A stretch of DNA of 64,000 nucleotides, taken from positions 62,001-126,000 of the forward strand of contig JAGMVK010000030.1 in the NCBI GenBank assembly GCA_020747065.1, written 5' to 3'. This document shows positions 1 through 9,703 of the stretch, piece after piece (positions within the stretch are counted from its first letter, which is position 1; every line of letters starts with the position of its first letter). The position numbers were made by a program, and so were the translations under genes. The stretch comes from Cadophora sp. MPI-SDFR-AT-0126. Its lineage: Eukaryota > Ascomycota > Leotiomycetes > Helotiales > Ploettnerulaceae. The notes beneath the pieces were generated by a model. That model saw nothing but the letters and a program-made list of their open reading frames with translations. It made no database searches and was not told the origin of the DNA.

Positions 1-581
1 ATGCTAGTTTCGTCACCATAGCCGACACGACGGTTAGCAATCAGGATGACTGTGTTGCGTTCAAGGCCGGTTGCAGCTACGTTACTGTAACCAACATCAA
101 ATGCACTGGCTCGCACGGTCTCTCAGTTGGATCCCTTGGGAAAACACACGGAGTGGTGGATATCGTCAAGAACATCTACGTCAACGGCGCCGACATGGTC
201 ACCTCGGCCAAAGCAGTTGGAATCAAGCTCTACCCAAGCGGTCCAAACCACGGCTCTGCTATAGTCTCCAACGTAACTTGGTCAAACGTTATCGTTGATG
301 CGAGTGACTATGCCGCACAAATGGGAGGCTGTTACGGCGAAACAGACACTTACTGTGCATCGTATCCAACCACCTCGCAGTTTTCCGGCATCAGGCTGAT
401 TAACTTCTCTGGGAAAACCTCTGCCCATTATCAGCCGACTACATCTGAAATAACCTGTCCAGCTGGTGGCTGTGATGTTGTTTTCTCAGACTACAGTGTG
501 TTATCGCCACTCGGCACATCAAAAGTCATTTGCACAACAAACGGTGGGACGATTTTGGGGGTGACTTGCTCGAGCCCTTGA
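1..581 (+). CDS. Glycoside hydrolase family 28 (pectinase), 3' part
   Basis: The reading frame enters at base 3 and ends at TGA 579-581, so only the C-terminal ~192 residues are here. It shows the GH28 block order: NQDDCVAFK (the DD motif carrying catalytic acids), then GSHGLSVGSLG (the GHG/SHG motif), then VGIKLYPSG at the usual RIK position. GH28 enzymes are secreted right-handed beta-helix hydrolases acting on polygalacturonan or substituted pectin. Paired cysteines (GGCYGE, TYCAS, TCPAGGC, VICTT, VTCSS) fit a secreted protein. The RIK arginine is replaced by glycine; I believe this occurs in some exo-acting or xylogalacturonan-type fungal GH28s, so it need not mean loss of activity. Exact substrate cannot be told from this part. 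No intron is seen in the visible part. Confidence 0.9.
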   Translation, partial: ASFVTIADTTVSNQDDCVAFKAGCSYVTVTNIKCTGSHGLSVGSLGKTHGVVDIVKNIYVNGADMVTSAKAVGIKLYPSGPNHGSAIVSNVTWSNVIVDASDYAAQMGGCYGETDTYCASYPTTSQFSGIRLINFSGKTSAHYQPTTSEITCPAGGCDVVFSDYSVLSPLGTSKVICTTNGGTILGVTCSSP

Positions 582-765
582 ATAGTTTAGAATACTCTAA
601 GCCGACTTGATTTTAGCTATGTCTGTTCTGTTCAAATTGTTGAAAATCAACCCGTTGTATATTTTACTTTCGTTGTTAAATTTACGGCAAATACCTGAGA
701 TACCCTTTATTTACTCTACCCATCCGCGTACTCACTCACTCACTCACTCGACCCCCCCTCACCCC
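582..765. other. 3' flank of the GH28 gene, no gene seen
   Basis: AT-rich flank of the pectinase followed by a short CACT run (near 730-750). No coding signal. Confidence 0.5.
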
Positions 766-1764
766 TCAGTTGATCCCACCCTCCCTCCCTCTCCTAACCT
801 CATCCACGAACGCCTTCGTACCGTCAACATCCCTCGCCATCCCTACGACCAAATCCCTAACAAACGTAACCCTCATCCGGGTTTCTCTAAGCTCTTTTCC
901 CCAAACCTCCCATCTATCTGTTTCCCAGCCCCTCGTCAAGTGTAGTGGATCCTTCATATTCAATGCCACATTTGACATCATCTGCTCCATCTAGGAGTCG
1001 ATGGTAAAGCACCAAGAGTTGGATTTTTTGTCCAATGAGAGTGAGTATTGAAGCGTGGGATGACGGGAGCAATATCGCGCGGCGTTGGATTTTGCGTCGC
1101 TGGCGGGGTGGAGCGACGACTAGTTGATGGGTTGATTGCGGTAACGGAAAGTGTGGGGTTGTTGATGGTTGTCATAATCTTGAAACGTGAAGTCTTCCTC
1201 TTCTCCCTCCCCCTCCCGGTTTCCATTTGTTTGTTTGTTCGCCGCCTTGGTTGGGTAGAGGAACAGCAACGGATGTCAACCCTCCGTCCCTATCCTCAGC
1301 CATCATCACACGCCACGAGAGAGTATCAATAAGCTCCACCACCTTGCTCAACCGCTCCTTATTTTCATCCAATACTGATTCGTATACATCAAACGCACGT
1401 TCTAGATGCCAACTTTGTCTCCATGTGAGCCATCGTCCCGGGAGGAGTGGAGGTAGGAAGCGCATGAGGATATGGTTTCCTTGTCGACAGGATGAGCCAA
1501 AGAAGATGGTGCGTACTGGATTTAGTCCCGTGGGAAGTGTCGTAAATAGAAGGATGTGCTGGCGTCGAGGATTGAGATAAAGGATCCGTGGGTAGGGAGG
1601 ATATCGAAGAGGTTGGAGGGAAGGCGGAGAAGGGTGGATTCGAGACGGCGAAATCGTAGATGAAGGTAGCCATCAAGGGAAGTATCTTCCTCGTGATCTT
1701 CCTCGTCATCGTCTGACATCAACACCATCAACACTATCACTACCCCCACCACCACTTCCTCCAA
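766..1764 (-). pseudogene. Possible broken minus-strand gene, unknown
   Basis: Three minus-strand stretches have protein-like composition but lie in different frames. They are 1719 to 1522 (acidic start MSDDDEEDHEED, then LPSNLFDILPTHGSF), about 1500 to 1230 (with RAFDVYESVLDENKERLSKV, helical), and about 990 to 769 (ending VDEVRRGREGGIN). Clean GT/AG junctions joining them were not found, so either frameshifts or atypical introns separate them. I do not recognise a family. It may be a decayed gene or partly chance ORFs in a Ser/Pro-biased stretch. Confidence 0.25.
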
Positions 1765-2500
1765 ATCCCTTTCCGCCTACTGTCAATCCTTCTTCTTATT
1801 CGACTCCCTTGCCGAACTCTCTTTAAACTTCGAAAGATGTACAACCCTCCTGCCCGAGTTACCTGCCGACATCTTAGCATTACTCGTCAAGGTCCGCATC
1901 GCTATCAAAGAGACTCAGGATACAGTCTCATACATGAAAGCAAACCCGAAGGCGAGCCTTGGTCTAGCTGATACGAAGGAAGTCGCCCGCCAGTGCATCA
2001 CCCAAACAGATTCGATCCTACACGACCTGGATAGCGTCATATGGCGCATAGAAGACATTATCGACGCTAATGAGAGAGCTAAGCGCGAAGTCGAATTCAT
2101 CTTGAACGAACTCTACGATTGCGAGTAATGGCTCGATGGTCAAGCTAGCGGCAGGGTGCATTGGATCATGGGAACACCAATAGTACGAACCGAGTCGGAG
2201 CAGGAACACTGGGCAAACATGCAGGATGCAAGGGTCATTGGAACGGCCTCGACGGAGACGCTGCAACCTCTATTGATATCACTGGAAAAAATTAACGATT
2301 CTATGCGGGCCTTTCGCACGGCCTTGTTCGGTCATAGCGAAAGCCAGGATGCTTTTTTGACTCTGCAAATCGACTTTGAAGCTTGGCATGCACTGTGGAG
2401 TTTTCTCAGTGAGAGTGAAAAGCAATTACAGCAGGAAATGGAGCAACAGGAAGCCGCACAACAGAAGGCTACAACGAGAAAGGGAGGCAAACAGTCGTAG
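1697..2500 (+). pseudogene. Alpha-helical unknown protein split by one in-frame stop
   Basis: A single plus frame is open from 1697 to 2500 except for one TAA at 2126-2128. The upstream half (from ATG 1934, or further upstream without an ATG) is helical and charged, with segments such as VRIAIKETQDTVSYM and VIWRIEDIIDANERAKREV. The downstream half continues with LISLEKINDSMRAF and ends in a Gln/Glu-rich coil and a basic tail (TTRKGGKQS). GTAATG to GGCAG around the stop would give only a 30-nt intron, too short for this kind of genome. The simplest reading is one gene interrupted by a nonsense change, with its 5' exon missing or unrecognised. No family recognised; the helical make-up recalls N-terminal domains of fungal NLR-like proteins, but this is only an impression. 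Confidence 0.4.
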
Positions 2501-2559
2501 GAGGAGGGAGTTGGGAAGAAGCAAAGCCGGCCACGCGAGCATATTATACTCTGCAAGAG

Positions 2560-3335
2560 AGTTGGTTTGCAAAGTCCGAGAGGGTCTCGAGGTACTTCTT
2601 CACGCTCTACGGCGCCGTATGATATACACGTGGAGAGGACGTCCACATCGGAGGGAGCACTAGAAGGATACGTACGCAAAGGAGTTGGTTGAGAGCAGGA
2701 GGAGCCACGCAGGATTGTATGATCTGTGAGAGAGTCAGGAAGATCCAAGCGGGACTTCACGCGTTGCGAAGCCAAGCCGCAAATGCATACGCTGGGAGGA
2801 CGCCCGTACGCGCAGAAGGGCCGGGAGGATACAATACGCGGACGAGTGAGCGTAAAGGAGAGTTGGGATACTACTAATAGGCCACACAAAGATGATTCGT
2901 AAGAGTGCTGAGAAGGTCTAAGAGGCAGGTGCTTTACATACGCTTTACGGAGGGAAGTCAAGATAGCGCTTAGAGAATCCGCGGGGAGATGGACTAAGAA
3001 GACACGGAAGAGGGCCGGCAAGGAGAGCTGAGAGGGCGAAGAACCACGCGCGGAGATAATCCGCAAGAGGATGGTTGAAGAAGATCTGGAACACTGTTCT
3101 ACGGAGCCGCAGATATGTTTAGAGAATACACACACGGGAGGATTGGGAAGACACGTAAGAGAGTTGGGAGGATATAGTACTGCAGAGAGCTAGGAAGTGG
3201 AGGAGTTAAGTGAGGATAATCTACAAGAAGATGAAAAAGAAAGATCCAGAACGCTTTACGAGGTCGGATATAACTGTTAGAAGGATATGCGGAGGGACTG
3301 GGAGGATCCACAGGAGGTGCGAGAAGATAGTATAC
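2560..3335 (+). repeat. Degenerate ~157-bp tandem repeat array, purine-rich
   Basis: Five related blocks recur. Each has a core like CGCTYTACGG-GC-GTATG followed about 20-30 bases later by GGGAGGAY. Core starts are near 2603, 2760, 2941, 3095 and 3252, giving spacings of 157, 181, 154 and 157. Elements such as AGAGAGTTGGGAGGATA and GAAGATCCAGAAC recur in register. The plus strand is strongly purine-biased. The copies are too diverged to align exactly by eye. A 267-codon minus-strand ORF over this array looks like a by-product of the bias. Confidence 0.5.
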
Positions 3336-4128
3336 CCCTAAACTCAGGATCAATCTTCCCTTTCGCTAATTACATTTTAGTCTCTCTCCGGAGATGATCA
3401 AGTGCTGCTGTACATAAATTGAGCTAAGGGCGAGTGAGTATGCCGGAACTGAGCCTGAGCATCCCAAGCACTATGATATAAGACCCATTTTGGCCTCCTG
3501 TGAGCCCCGGTTACAGTTTACTCGCGAATTTTACGCCGAGAATCCGTTTCTACTCTCTTGTTATACACGCTTGCTGCTTCACAATTCAGGTAGTGATACA
3601 GGACAGTGAGCTTTAAGAGAGTTCTTCGTGAAATCGAGATGGTAATCTATCCGCAGCACGCTACTGCCTAGTCAAGAGGGCGCCGTCACTCGTCTCTCTA
3701 CATCACCCATCACGACGGCAGGATAATATAGACAGAGCCAGTCAATTCCAAGCGGAAGTCGTACCTCCTGGCGTGCTAAGATTATACTATGATCTCGACC
3801 GGAAGGCATAGCTACCTTGGACAAAGAGAGGAGGAATACGGCCATTTGCTTCCGCACCTATTTGTCGGAATCAACGAGTCGGAGGGCATCTGCGATTGTG
3901 TCCAAAGCCGCAAGAGTGGGAGATGTGTTACCACTCCTCCGGTGACTCCTTTTTAGGCATCTAGGATACTGAAAGCGTAACTTGCAACAATTGGATAAAA
4001 CAAATTGGGTAGAGATTTAGATATTTGATCGGACAAAACAAAAGATACTAAGAGAGGGAACTACTACTTGAAATCGCACTGCATACCGCTACAATCCATA
4101 GAAAGCAGAATCTCCAGCTCCTGCAACC
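3336..4128. other. Intergenic, no gene seen
   Basis: No coding ORF or repeat recognised. It contains the 3' flank of the downstream minus-strand HET gene. Confidence 0.5.
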
Positions 4129-7100
4129 TCACTTAAGGATGACCACCTCCTTTGTAGGCTTCGCAGCCCACCAAGCCGACTTCTGCACCTTTCCTACGCC
4201 CAACCGACTAGCGAACTCGCCTCTTGTATCCCACTCGACAAACATGACATTAAACAATGGCAAGCCCGACACATCGACCCGGTCCTCATTCCCCCAATAC
4301 TGCGACTCGGACAGGAGGATGAAGTCACACAGGGCAGAGGACAGGCCTTTCCGCTGATCTGTCGGGATCACTCTGCCTACAACCGCGTCTGACGAGTCGA
4401 GTATCTCGGCTTCGGGGATGATCAGCTCTGTGTCCACGATGAGGCCTTGGCCGTGTTTGGCGCTTGGTTTCCAGAGTGTTTCTTGTCGCGGTTTAGTTTG
4501 ACGCAGCCGGAAGCGTGCGACCTGTGTCTCACAGACGAGGTGACGGTTGTCGATCGGCATGTCGGCTGGGACGGAGGGAGGACCAAGATCGATAGGCGGA
4601 TTTGGGGTTGAGTTTGTACGAAGCTTGATTGCGTCCTCTCTAAACCTGCGCAATTCCGCCTCATCTGCTGGGTCAAAAGCAAGGCCGAGGCCATGCCCAT
4701 TCACGGGCACTAGAGTCAATGGTGCTTCTAGAGCTGATCCATTTACCAGGCCCGCCATATGTTGAGAACCTCGCAATGTCGCTTGGGGAGGTGGTGGTCT
4801 CGAATTCCTATACCACATGACCAGTGGTTTGAAACGCTCCTCGGCAGGCTTCCTGTTGTCAGTATTGCGTGCAATGACTTTCTTAAGCGAGAGATCATCG
4901 TTCGTAGAAACCCAGAAGGGCTCTTCGAATCGAACTCCTGGTTGAGTGTGGTACTCCCTCTTTGTATCTGGGTGGTAGTCTGGATCCTTGCCTATTTCCC
5001 ATGCAGACCACGACCAACTTGGGAGATAGTCATGTGCTCGCTTCGTAAGGTGTACCCCTTTTGCTGCCGGTGGGTGCCAAAGCAGCGCGAGGTCAAGAAA
5101 CTTCTCGGGTAGGCCATACAGAGTGTGGCCGAGTGGTACTTGGGCATGCGTATCTGGGCCACTGAGAATGCCCCGTGGTCTGTTTGCATTTGCCATCTTC
5201 TCTAGGACATTGAGAAGCCCCATGACCGCACTGAGAGAGTCTCTCGAGTCGGTCATGTTGCGGCCTGTGTACTGCGACAGCAGATTCGCATATTCGGTGA
5301 AGAAGGGTGATCGAAGCAATACGGGCGCTCCGTCCCAAGTATGCTTGACTTTGCATACTCTACCGTCGTCAGGAAGCGACGAAACCCAAGGAATCTGAGG
5401 GGGACCACTGCCAGCATGACGGGCAGGCATGTCCTCACGTAACACGCCATGTCGGCAGTGATAGCTGACGTATCCCCCATTGAAGATGAGCATCCGTTTG
5501 GAGAGAAGCTTCTCCTGCAGTGTCCACGCTCTGGTGTCCCACTTGCCGTAAGTGTTGTTGTACTTCACCGCCAGGAGGACGTTGACATTTGTGCGTATTG
5601 CTCTGGCAATCTGCTTTCGCACTGGTCTGGTTGATATGCCGCTTAGTCCAGCTTCGGCATCGAGCCCATCAGCCGCAACAAGTGTCACGGCCGCGTGGCC
5701 GTAGATACTGTCCATCTGTTTGATCTGTGATGCACGTGCATCCGGATCGTCTTCGTATATGTCATCTTTCTGAATGATGCAGAGGCTGTCCGCCCAAAGG
5801 TACTGCAATCCTAGCCTCCCGGTCACACCTATTGCATCTCGAATCGTCTTTGCAATTGGTGGTGTTTGAACCTCTAGCTGGGAGCTGAGACTTTCCAAGT
5901 TCCGTACATGGAGATTCAGAGCCAGAGTTCCAGCGGCGCCCCAGACGTACGACAGCGCAGCATATTTCGGTCTGTCTTGCTTCCTCAGATTGGCCATGTC
6001 TATTTGAACAATTCTCATTGTATGAACGTCAATCAGTCGGAAGTGAGGTCCAGATGGAGGCTGAAGTTCATTCCACCAGCTTGGCTCATCACAATCTTGG
6101 CCATGGTGTTCGAGACAATTATCGAGCCACCTTTTGCAGTCTCCCTCGACATCGATATCTTGCTGAAGTAGCTTCCCATACTGGAGGCCTCCATTAATAT
6201 TCCGACAACTGGAGGCGATACGGAGATTGAAAGTGCTGAGACGAGAAAGTGGCGCTCGGGGTGCATTCCCGTAGCCCCAAACATCGATGTTGAGCAGTCC
6301 TGCATCTTTATCACTAGCGTTATGGATAATGATGGAGACAGCAACTGGCAACTTTGCGTCCAGATTCGCAACAAACGAAGTGACAGTCGGGATTATGGTG
6401 CCAACCGTCGCCATAATTTGCAATCGTTGTTTATCTGTTTCATTCCAAATCCCAGCAGTGAGACCGGCTGCGGCAGCGAGGGAGGCACCTTGAGCAATGT
6501 CATTGGGGTCCACCTGCTCGGCAGAAGTGATTCCTCCAACCACAACCTCTCCGCCTTGGAGTTTCTGCTCTAGGTCGACGTTGTCGCGGCTTCGTCCGAA
6601 GGGGTAGGGAGGCTTGTGAATGGGTATGTGCTGAAACCAATCGAGGCCCTCCGCCCACTCCCTGAAATTGCTGCTAACAAGCTCGGGAGGGAGGTAGTCT
6701 TTCACAGCTGGGTGCTCGAATGGGTCGTGCTCTGCGATAGCATCAAAGATCAAGCTGCAGAAGTTACAGGTTCCCTTTCTTTTCTTCCGCAGAATGCGAT
6801 CTAAGAAGATGAGCTTATGGGAGAGATGTCCATCTCCCGCCTTCTCTCCCAAAGTGATATTATTGCGGGAGTCGAACTGCTCGAAGTCAATCTTCGAGCA
6901 TGCAGTACACAAACCTTCCTTCCTCTCCCGCTTCTTCGTGTCGACTATGGTGATATCTCCTCCAAGCAAACTTCCCTCAATCTCCAAATTGCTGAGGTTC
7001 GTCACGGAATGCAGTGACTTGGGCAGTCTGAGCTTCTGTTCAGGCTCGGCCTTCCCTGGAGGCCTCGTCGCCGAGGTGGAATCCGCTGACGCCCATTTTC

Positions 7101-7530
7101 CAAACGGGAAGAGATTACCGGTTTTCGTCCTGCCACCGATTGTGGGTCGCTGGAACTGTGGAGATTCAGGAGGTGGCGTGGGCAAAGCCCTTAGGGTCTC
7201 ATCGAGAGGGGTGGCAGACTTTTCAAAAAAGGGTAAGGATGACCCGTCTGGGCTGTGATACCCTGAGTCTAATGGGGGAGCTGATGATACTGGCGTTTGA
7301 GAAATGTTGGCGGTGGTTGTAGGGTCACATGGTCGCTCTTCTGAAGGTGGTGGAGAAGTAGAGCATACGTTGGGTGCTTGAGGAGTTGCTGGAGCAGTCG
7401 TATGGTGAGCTTCGGTCTTAACTGCGTCAGACTTCTTGCTTCCAGCATCACCGGAACCACCAATCTGCGGAAAGGAGATCTTGTCTCCCATCTGTTGACG
7501 GAAGGACGAGAGTTTGAATCTGGAATTCAT
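4129..7530 (-). CDS. HET-domain (heterokaryon incompatibility) protein, 1133 aa
   Basis: Intronless ORF from ATG 7528-7530 to TGA 4129-4131. The HET domain (Pfam PF06985 type) spans about residues 522-670, with KYAALSYVWG, then IRDAI...LGLQYLWADSLCIIQ, QMDSIYGHAAVTLVAADG and WDTRAWTLQEKLLSKR. Before it lie a disordered Pro/Ser/Thr-rich region (about 30-165), two CxxC pairs (CTACSKIDF near 208, CNFCSLIF near 255) and a Trp/Cys segment (KRWLDNCLEHHGQDC) typical of large HET proteins. The C-terminal ~430 residues contain the usual PSWSWSAWEIG block. HET proteins act in cytosolic allorecognition and trigger cell death when incompatible alleles meet; the partner here is unknown. No disruption is visible, so it looks functional. 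It stands alone, with over 1 kb of empty DNA on the 5' side. Confidence 0.93.
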   Translation of the reverse strand: MNSRFKLSSFRQQMGDKISFPQIGGSGDAGSKKSDAVKTEAHHTTAPATPQAPNVCSTSPPPSEERPCDPTTTANISQTPVSSAPPLDSGYHSPDGSSLPFFEKSATPLDETLRALPTPPPESPQFQRPTIGGRTKTGNLFPFGKWASADSTSATRPPGKAEPEQKLRLPKSLHSVTNLSNLEIEGSLLGGDITIVDTKKRERKEGLCTACSKIDFEQFDSRNNITLGEKAGDGHLSHKLIFLDRILRKKRKGTCNFCSLIFDAIAEHDPFEHPAVKDYLPPELVSSNFREWAEGLDWFQHIPIHKPPYPFGRSRDNVDLEQKLQGGEVVVGGITSAEQVDPNDIAQGASLAAAAGLTAGIWNETDKQRLQIMATVGTIIPTVTSFVANLDAKLPVAVSIIIHNASDKDAGLLNIDVWGYGNAPRAPLSRLSTFNLRIASSCRNINGGLQYGKLLQQDIDVEGDCKRWLDNCLEHHGQDCDEPSWWNELQPPSGPHFRLIDVHTMRIVQIDMANLRKQDRPKYAALSYVWGAAGTLALNLHVRNLESLSSQLEVQTPPIAKTIRDAIGVTGRLGLQYLWADSLCIIQKDDIYEDDPDARASQIKQMDSIYGHAAVTLVAADGLDAEAGLSGISTRPVRKQIARAIRTNVNVLLAVKYNNTYGKWDTRAWTLQEKLLSKRMLIFNGGYVSYHCRHGVLREDMPARHAGSGPPQIPWVSSLPDDGRVCKVKHTWDGAPVLLRSPFFTEYANLLSQYTGRNMTDSRDSLSAVMGLLNVLEKMANANRPRGILSGPDTHAQVPLGHTLYGLPEKFLDLALLWHPPAAKGVHLTKRAHDYLPSWSWSAWEIGKDPDYHPDTKREYHTQPGVRFEEPFWVSTNDDLSLKKVIARNTDNRKPAEERFKPLVMWYRNSRPPPPQATLRGSQHMAGLVNGSALEAPLTLVPVNGHGLGLAFDPADEAELRRFREDAIKLRTNSTPNPPIDLGPPSVPADMPIDNRHLVCETQVARFRLRQTKPRQETLWKPSAKHGQGLIVDTELIIPEAEILDSSDAVVGRVIPTDQRKGLSSALCDFILLSESQYWGNEDRVDVSGLPLFNVMFVEWDTRGEFASRLGVGKVQKSAWWAAKPTKEVVILK

Positions 7531-9172
7531 GATTTCGTTGATTTGGTCCTTGTAGTGGAATCAAAGTACAAGATGGGTCAACCGAAGTAGAAAATCAAAA
7601 CGTAGTGAGCATCAGGCTTACTTCAGCATGACCTTTTTATGCACACCATCAGGTGCGATCATGGATTCATATACTTTTCCTGTGGCGGTATAAAACTACC
7701 TTCACAAGAGGGTTGTGGCGCACATAGCTGAAGGAACCACAGAGAATTAGCCACGGCGCGTATGCAGGAGAAAGGGGCGCCAGGATCTGAGCGTGGAGGG
7801 CTGACTTTGAAACAAAAACGGCACTGCATAGAATTCGCACAGTTTCTGAAGACTTGGATTGGTCAAGTACTTGTGAAGGAGGGTGGCAGCTGGTAGCAGC
7901 GACGTCCAATGGACATGATTCTCGCTGGAAATACTAGGCAGCAGGATTCAGGGAGGATAAAATCAACTTGACAAGGCGGCAGCCTCCCTTAACACAGAAC
8001 GTATCAGCCTCAGTCGGCCCCCACCGCAATGCATCTGATATTTAGTATTACTTCTTCGTACCACAGTCGCAGTCTAGTAGCACTGAGTTATTTGGTGTTC
8101 TGAGAGAACTGTTGAAACTGGTAATTCTCAGTAGCACCCTAAGCCATGATTATAGCGGTAGTTGTGGATATAACTTGTAGACCTTCAAGATCAAAGAGTT
8201 GTAGTGAAACAAGTAAAAGCGGCAGAAGGTAAGCATTGGGGGCTGAATCGATGGTTGGTGGAAATCCCTTGTAAGGTTGCGCAATGATCGTTGCAACCTC
8301 CTCAAACTTCAGCAGGCACATTATTCCTCCGAACTGCCCAGTAATTGGCCGATTACATTCGGCAGATGCCATGCTTACAGCAGGTCTCCCATTTCCACGC
8401 AGTCCATAATTAGATATCCAACATCTTGGCTTGGCTACTTGAGCACCGTACCCTCTATCCCTGCATACCGAAACACCCAGCGTGCTGAAAAAATTGATAC
8501 AGCACCGCCCTTAGCCCCTTGTGGTAGGTGGGAGGGGAAGCCGTAAAGACTCCCCATCGTATCGCATAATGATCGAAATGGAAAGTAAAGCCACGGAGAA
8601 AATATAATAGAACAGTACTATCGGTTGTCCCCGCAAGTAACCAGAAGGACCATCTATACAACTACCCTCTCATTCGAAGTACGCAAAGCATCCTTTTTGA
8701 AGGGCTTTCACATGGCGATCGTTGGCTGCAAATGAAGAGTTGATTTTGATTTTGTCTGGATTTCCAGATACGAGGTCACCTGTGATCCCAACCAGTGCTT
8801 CGTTTGAACCGATCCATAGATTCTAGGCAAACTCTAGAGTGGTTTGAAAAGAAGTTTTTCAAGAGCGTGGGACATTTAATTGCGCAAAAAGGCAAGGTGA
8901 ATAATGGGAATAGATTACTTAATGTTATGATTGAGAATAAATTGAGATGAGGATCTGGGATTGGGATAAACAAAGCGCAGTATAGCGGCAAATGAAAAAT
9001 ACTGCTGTAAGTGCTTGATCTTATCTTAGCCCTTCAAAGAGGAGAAGGATGGGAGGGTCGTATGATGCGCGATAAACGATTGTTCCATATCGTGAAGTCC
9101 ATGCCCCGGCCAATGGTCATCTGCATGGCGTCGGGGTAACAGTGCCGCTATAATTGGCCTGCGACGGTTTGA
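7531..9172. other. Intergenic, no gene seen
   Basis: Only short low-quality ORFs. It holds the promoter side of the HET gene. No repeat or RNA gene recognised. Confidence 0.5.
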
Positions 9173-9703
9173 ATGCGACCCGTGCCACAAGAAACTTTTG
9201 AGGCGGCTGTACCTAGGCTTCAGTCTATGGACGCCTTTCATATCTCAACCTCATCCTTCAGTCTCACGTCCTCGTCGACACACAACAAAAACATAGCGAG
9301 CCACCACGACAGCAAGGAGTGCCACAGTAGGGCACAGTTGTACCCCAGAGCTAGATCTGCTCTTCTGTCCTCTTTATCTCTTCTTGTTTTCAGATTCCAA
9401 GCTAATGAGACCATCCAAAATATCCAGGCGCGGATTGTAAGTCTCACCAATACTATACTCCACGTCCTCGAAATACAATACAATCCAACACTTCGTTCTA
9501 TCAACTGCCAGGTCTTAAACACTTGCCACTTATCTCTACGACAATTCTCGCCGCCATCGGTAATAAACATACAGTGGCAGAAAGCTCTCGACCTGGCAAT
9601 GGAGATGGATGTGAAGTGGCGCCGAGACATTGAGGAGGCGTTGCGTCGTGCTCAGCAGAAAGTGGCAGAAGGACGAAAGGAGAAGGAGGAGAAAAGGATG
9701 TGA
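9173..9703 (+). CDS. Hypothetical protein, C-terminal coiled coil
   Basis: ORF of 176 residues from ATG 9173; the next in-frame ATG at 9227 (MDAFHISTSS) is an equally possible start. The first third is Ser/Thr/His-rich and probably disordered. The middle is amphipathic (ANETIQNIQARIVSLTNTIL), and the end is a highly charged helix (WRRDIEEALRRAQQKVAEGRKEKEEKRM, as pieces). No family recognised. It could be the last part of a gene with upstream exons. Codon use looks ordinary, but ORF length alone gives moderate support. Confidence 0.4.
   Translation: MRPVPQETFEAAVPRLQSMDAFHISTSSFSLTSSSTHNKNIASHHDSKECHSRAQLYPRARSALLSSLSLLVFRFQANETIQNIQARIVSLTNTILHVLEIQYNPTLRSINCQVLNTCHLSLRQFSPPSVINIQWQKALDLAMEMDVKWRRDIEEALRRAQQKVAEGRKEKEEKRM

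Noticed and set aside
2332..3135. 267-codon minus-strand ORF
   Set aside because: It spans the purine-rich repeat array and the coding half of the helical ORF; its Ser/Cys/Leu-rich composition is that of an antisense by-product and no family fits.
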